Assembly: GCF_030486595.1 (NCBI RefSeq)
Contig: NZ_JAUJZH010000012.1
Location: 124,001-188,000, forward strand
Reading direction: 5' to 3'
DNA length: 64,000 bases
From: Variovorax ginsengisoli
GTDB lineage: Bacteria; Pseudomonadota; Gammaproteobacteria; Burkholderiales; Burkholderiaceae_C
Position numbers and translations under genes: made by a program. Below are positions 60,829 to 64,000 of this stretch, in pieces. The notes beneath the pieces are model-generated. The model did no database searches and had not been told where the DNA came from. It worked only from the letters and a program-made list of their open reading frames with translations. The first letter of the stretch is position 1. Each line of letters begins with the position of its first letter.

Positions 60829-62472
60829 ATGAACGGATTGATGATGGATCAGCCGCTGCTGATCTCCAGCCTCCTCACCCACGCCGAGCGCCACCACGGC
60901 GACCAGCAGATCGTCTCGCGCCGGGTCGAAGGCGACCTGCACCGCTACACCTACCGCGACCTCGGCCAGCGCGCGCGCCGGCTCGCCAACGCGCTCGCCG
61001 CGCGCGGCATCGAGAAGGGCCAGCGCGTCGCCACGCTGGCCTGGAACGGCTATCGCCACATGGAGCTGTACTACGCGGCCTCCGGCTCGGGCGCGGTGCT
61101 GCACACGCTCAACCCGCGCCTGCACCCCGACCAGGTGGTGTGGATCGCCGACCACGCCGAAGACGAGATCCTCTTCTTCGACCTGAGCTTCCTGCCGCTG
61201 ATCGAGGCCATCGCCTCGCGCGTGTCGACCATCAAGGCCTTCGTCGCCATGACCGACCGCGCCCACATGCCCGCCGAGTCGAAGGTGCCCAACCTGCTGT
61301 GCTACGAGGAACTGATCGAGGACCATTCGCCCGACTTCACGTGGCCGGTGTTCGACGAGAAGGCGGCTTCTTCGCTGTGCTACACCTCCGGCACCACCGG
61401 CAACCCGAAGGGCGCGCTCTACAGCCACCGCTCGACCATGCTGCACACCTATGCGGCGGCGCTGCCCGATGCGCTGAACTGCTCGGCCAACGACGTCATC
61501 CTGCCGGTGGTGCCGATGTTCCACGTCAACGCCTGGGGCCTGCCCTACATCGCGTGCATGGTCGGCGCCAAGCTGGTGTTCCCGGGTCCGTGGCTCGACG
61601 GCAAGTCGCTGCACGACCTCTTCGAGGCCGAGGGCGTGACGGTCTCGGCCGGCGTGCCCACCGTGTGGCAGGGCCTGCTCGCCCATGTGGAGAGCAACGA
61701 CCTCCGCTTCAGCACCATGCGCCGCACCATCATCGGCGGCTCGGCCTGCCCGCCGGCCATGATGCGCGCCTTCCAGGAGCGCTACGACGTGCAGGTGCTG
61801 CACGCCTGGGGCATGACCGAGCTGAGCCCGGTGGGCGCGGTGTGCACGCTCAAGCCCTGCCACCGGTCGCTCGACGGCGAGCAGCGCCTGGCGCTGCAAT
61901 CGAAGCAGGGCCGCTCGGTGTTCGGCATCGACATGAAGATCGTCGGTGCCGACGGCGCCGAGCTGCCGCAGGACGGCAAGGCCTCGGGCGAGCTGATGGT
62001 GCGCGGCGCCTGGGTGATTTCCGGCTACTACAAGGGCGAGGGCGCGGGCCCGCTGGTCAATGGCTGGTTCCCCACCGGCGACGTCTCGACCATCGACGCG
62101 GACGGCTTCATGCAGATCACCGACCGCAGCAAGGACGTGATCAAGTCCGGCGGCGAGTGGATCGGCTCCATCGACCTCGAGAACATCGCCATGGCGCACC
62201 CCGCCGTGGAGATGGCGGCCTGCATCGCGGCGCGGCACGCCAAGTGGGACGAGCGCCCGCTTCTGATCGTGGTGAAGAAGCCCGGCCAGGAATTGACGCG
62301 CGAGGAACTCATCCGCTTCTATGACGGCCGGATCGCCAAGTGGTGGACGCCCGACGACGTGGTCTTCGTCGACCGCATCCCGCTCGGCGCGACCGGCAAG
62401 GTGCAGAAGAACCTGCTGCGCGACGCCTACGGCAACCACCTCATGGCCGACGGCGGAATGAGGTTCGCATGA
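60829..62472 (+). CDS. DmdB-like medium-chain acyl-CoA ligase
   Basis: 547-aa adenylate-forming ligase that activates a carboxylic acid to its CoA ester. The P-loop is SLCYTSGTTGNPKGALYSHRS, then AWGMTELSP and GWFPTGDVSTIDADGFMQITDRSKDVIKSGGEWI, with Lys in GATGKVQKN. The N-terminus (MMDQPLLISSLLTHAERHHGDQQIVSR) resembles methylmercaptopropionate-CoA ligase DmdB and relatives that take many short and medium acids. Substrate not known. Confidence 0.9.
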   Translation: MNGLMMDQPLLISSLLTHAERHHGDQQIVSRRVEGDLHRYTYRDLGQRARRLANALAARGIEKGQRVATLAWNGYRHMELYYAASGSGAVLHTLNPRLHPDQVVWIADHAEDEILFFDLSFLPLIEAIASRVSTIKAFVAMTDRAHMPAESKVPNLLCYEELIEDHSPDFTWPVFDEKAASSLCYTSGTTGNPKGALYSHRSTMLHTYAAALPDALNCSANDVILPVVPMFHVNAWGLPYIACMVGAKLVFPGPWLDGKSLHDLFEAEGVTVSAGVPTVWQGLLAHVESNDLRFSTMRRTIIGGSACPPAMMRAFQERYDVQVLHAWGMTELSPVGAVCTLKPCHRSLDGEQRLALQSKQGRSVFGIDMKIVGADGAELPQDGKASGELMVRGAWVISGYYKGEGAGPLVNGWFPTGDVSTIDADGFMQITDRSKDVIKSGGEWIGSIDLENIAMAHPAVEMAACIAARHAKWDERPLLIVVKKPGQELTREELIRFYDGRIAKWWTPDDVVFVDRIPLGATGKVQKNLLRDAYGNHLMADGGMRFA

Positions 62473-63479
62473 CCGCCCTGTCGATCGCCGCCTGGCCGGC
62501 GCGCAGCCGCACGCTCTTCCCGGGAGTGCTGGCCTGCGCGGTGGTCGCGGCCGCCTCCACTTTCCTGTCGCAGCACTACGGCGCGCCGGTGATGCTGTTC
62601 GCGCTGATCCTCGGGATGGCGATGAACTTCCTGTCGGTCGAGGGTGCCTGCAAACCCGGCATCGAGTTCACGGCGCGCCAGGTGCTGCGCTGGGGCGTGG
62701 CGCTGCTGGGCCTCCGCATCACGGCCGCGCAGGTGGTGGCGCTGGGCTGGCACCCGGTGCTGCTGGTGGTGCTGTCGGTGGTGCTGACCATCGGGGTGTC
62801 GATGGTGGTCGCCAAGCTGATGGGCTTCCAGTCGCTGTTCGGCCTGCTCAGCGGCGGCGCCACGGCGATCTGCGGGGCATCGGCCGCGCTGGCGTTGGCG
62901 GCGGCGCTGCCGTCGCATCCGCAGAAGGAGCGCGCGACGCTGTTCACGGTGGTCGGCGTCTCGGCGTTGTCGACCTTCGCCATGATCGCCTATCCCATGA
63001 TCGCTCACGCCCTCGGGCTCGACGAGCGCGCCGCCGGGATCTTTCTCGGCGCGACGATCCACGACGTGGCGCAGGTGGTCGGCGCCGGCTACAGCATGTC
63101 GAAGGAAACCGGCGACATCGCCACCTTGGTCAAGCTCATGCGCGTGGCGATGCTGCTGCCGGTGATCGTGTTCGCCGTGATGTGCACACGCGCCGCCGGC
63201 AAGGGCGAGGGCGGCCCGCGCCCGCCGCTGCTGCCGTGGTTCGCTGTCGCCTTCGCGCTGCTGGTGGCCGTCAACAGCACTGGCTGGATTCCGAAGGTCC
63301 TGACCGACGCCGGCAGCGACTGCTCGCGCTGGTTCCTGGTGGCCGCCATCGCCGGCATCGGCATGAAGACGCAATTGCGCGACCTTGCCACGGTGGGCCT
63401 GAAGCCCGTCGTCCTGATGTTGGGCGAAACGGTGTTTCTCGCCACACTGGCGATCGCGCTGATTCGCTGGACATCCTGA
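62469..63479 (+). CDS. YeiH-family putative sulfate exporter (PSE family)
   Basis: 336-aa inner-membrane protein of the Cons_hypoth698 family, overlapping the ligase gene (ATGA). Landmarks are LRWGVALLGLRITAAQVVALGW, LLSGGATAICGASAALALAAALP and AGIFLGATIHDVAQVVGAGYSMS. Members are called putative sulfate exporters because some occur with sulfonate-degrading genes; transport has rarely been shown. Its linkage with a TauD-type gene makes a sulfonate role possible. Confidence 0.87.
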   Translation: MTALSIAAWPARSRTLFPGVLACAVVAAASTFLSQHYGAPVMLFALILGMAMNFLSVEGACKPGIEFTARQVLRWGVALLGLRITAAQVVALGWHPVLLVVLSVVLTIGVSMVVAKLMGFQSLFGLLSGGATAICGASAALALAAALPSHPQKERATLFTVVGVSALSTFAMIAYPMIAHALGLDERAAGIFLGATIHDVAQVVGAGYSMSKETGDIATLVKLMRVAMLLPVIVFAVMCTRAAGKGEGGPRPPLLPWFAVAFALLVAVNSTGWIPKVLTDAGSDCSRWFLVAAIAGIGMKTQLRDLATVGLKPVVLMLGETVFLATLAIALIRWTS

Positions 63480-63508
63480 ACAGAACAACAGATAGAAGGA
63501 AACCGAAC

Positions 63509-64000
63509 ATGAATCCGAATCAAAGGCGGCGCCGGATGATCCAGGCCGCGTGCCTGTCCTGCCTCGGCGTCTCGGGTCTCGCGATGGCGCAGGCCCAGCC
63601 GACAGCGAAATGGCCCGAGAAGATGGTGCGCGTGATCGTGGCCGGCCCGGCCGGTGGCACCGCCGACATCATCGCGCGCCTGGTGGCAGACCAGTTGTCG
63701 AAGGACACCGGCCAGCCCTTCGTGGTCGACCCCAAGCCCGGCGCGGGCGGCGTGCTCGCGGTCAACGAGCTCTCGAACGCGCCGCACGACGGCCACACCC
63801 TGCTGGTGGGCGTCAACTCGCTGGTGAGCGAGATCCCGCACATCATCAAGCTGCGGGTGGACATGGCCAAGGAGATCAAGCCGGTGGCGGAACTCGGCCA
63901 CGGCGGCCTGGTGATGGTCGGCGCACCCACGGTGCCGGCGAAGAACTTCCGCGAGCTGCTGACCTGGGTCAAGGCCAACCCCGGCAAGGTGAGCTATGCC
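63509..64000 (+). CDS. Tripartite tricarboxylate transporter (Bug family) binding protein, truncated by window
   Basis: The first 164 codons are present. The signal region MNPNQRRRRMIQAACLSCLGVSGLAMAQA has an Arg-rich start that may be Tat-like. WPEKMVRVIVAGPAGGTADIIARLVADQLSKDTGQPFVVDPKPGAGGVLAVNEL is the Bug-family signature. Bug proteins bind small carboxylates and are greatly expanded in Burkholderiales. GAAGGAAACC precedes the start; the 3' end is outside. Confidence 0.92.
   Translation, partial: MNPNQRRRRMIQAACLSCLGVSGLAMAQAQPTAKWPEKMVRVIVAGPAGGTADIIARLVADQLSKDTGQPFVVDPKPGAGGVLAVNELSNAPHDGHTLLVGVNSLVSEIPHIIKLRVDMAKEIKPVAELGHGGLVMVGAPTVPAKNFRELLTWVKANPGKVSYA

Noticed and set aside
1..64000. 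CRISPR arrays, tRNA or rRNA genes, insertion sequences and attachment sites.
   Set aside because: I looked for repeat-spacer structure, tRNA-like ends, transposase motifs and flanking inverted repeats and saw none that can be supported.

Overview
The window is very G+C-rich, densely coded DNA with ATGA-overlapping genes, several LivFGHMJ-type and Bug/TTT-type solute-binding genes, BKACE enzymes and a hybrid histidine kinase. This gene style points to a soil or plant-associated betaproteobacterium of the Burkholderiales, most likely Comamonadaceae (Variovorax-like). This is inferred from gene content; no rRNA or marker phylogeny is available here. There are no rRNA or tRNA genes, CRISPR arrays or insertion sequences that I can see.

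Layout. (1) 1-1068: the 5' part of a tannase/feruloyl-esterase-like lipoprotein gene. (2) 1275-12017: a catabolic regulon. It has a branched-chain-type ABC importer (binding protein, two permeases, two ATPases), three short-chain dehydrogenases, a BKACE-type beta-keto acid cleavage enzyme and a GAF/PucR-type regulator. Two near-identical 70-bp regulatory modules sit in front of the two transcription units that flank the regulator. (3) 12014-15843: a PaoABC-like periplasmic molybdenum aldehyde oxidoreductase. (4) 16054-21423: miscellaneous genes (YihY/BrkB membrane protein, hypotheticals, Sir2 deacylase, FHA-DUF1488 fusion, small lipoprotein). (5) 21509-25906: a signalling operon with a small basic protein, a REC-SpoIIE-STAS phosphatase and a REC-PAS-kinase-REC-HPt hybrid kinase. 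(6) 25907-27816: a relatively AT-rich promoter with three evenly spaced operators, followed by hipBA. (7) 27914-46788: carbonic anhydrase and an MscS channel, then what looks like a low-oxygen/fermentative survival island. The island contains FabI, AckA, Pta, a DUF3141 protein, a GNAT protein, an RRM protein, a lone receiver, a GAF-kinase-REC-LuxR fusion, PflB, PflA, an Asp/Ala-type exchanger, PPK2 and a universal stress protein. (8) 46871-50042: a DUF3302-HlyD-outer-membrane-factor export operon. (9) 50073-55697: small lipoprotein, DUF3300 and DUF2950 proteins, and a MalT-like LuxR regulator. (10) 55810-64000: a second catabolic operon with a TauD/TfdA dioxygenase, a BKACE, an alpha/beta hydrolase, a quinone oxidoreductase, an MFS transporter, a DmdB-like acyl-CoA ligase, a YeiH-type putative sulfate exporter and a truncated Bug-family binding protein.

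How the parts fit together. Regulon 2 looks able to import an organic acid, oxidise its hydroxyl with an SDR and cleave the resulting beta-keto acid with BKACE. In the island, PflB would make acetyl-CoA and formate, Pta/AckA would turn acetyl-CoA into ATP, PPK2 would draw on polyphosphate, and the kinase-regulator fusion would supply a signal input. Two of the island's spacers carry the same 59-bp repeat, which supplies both a stop codon and a Shine-Dalgarno sequence. Two of its promoters share an AAATCC-N10-GGATTT type motif. These non-coding repeats, the hipBA operator array and the twin 70-bp modules are the least explained parts of the window.
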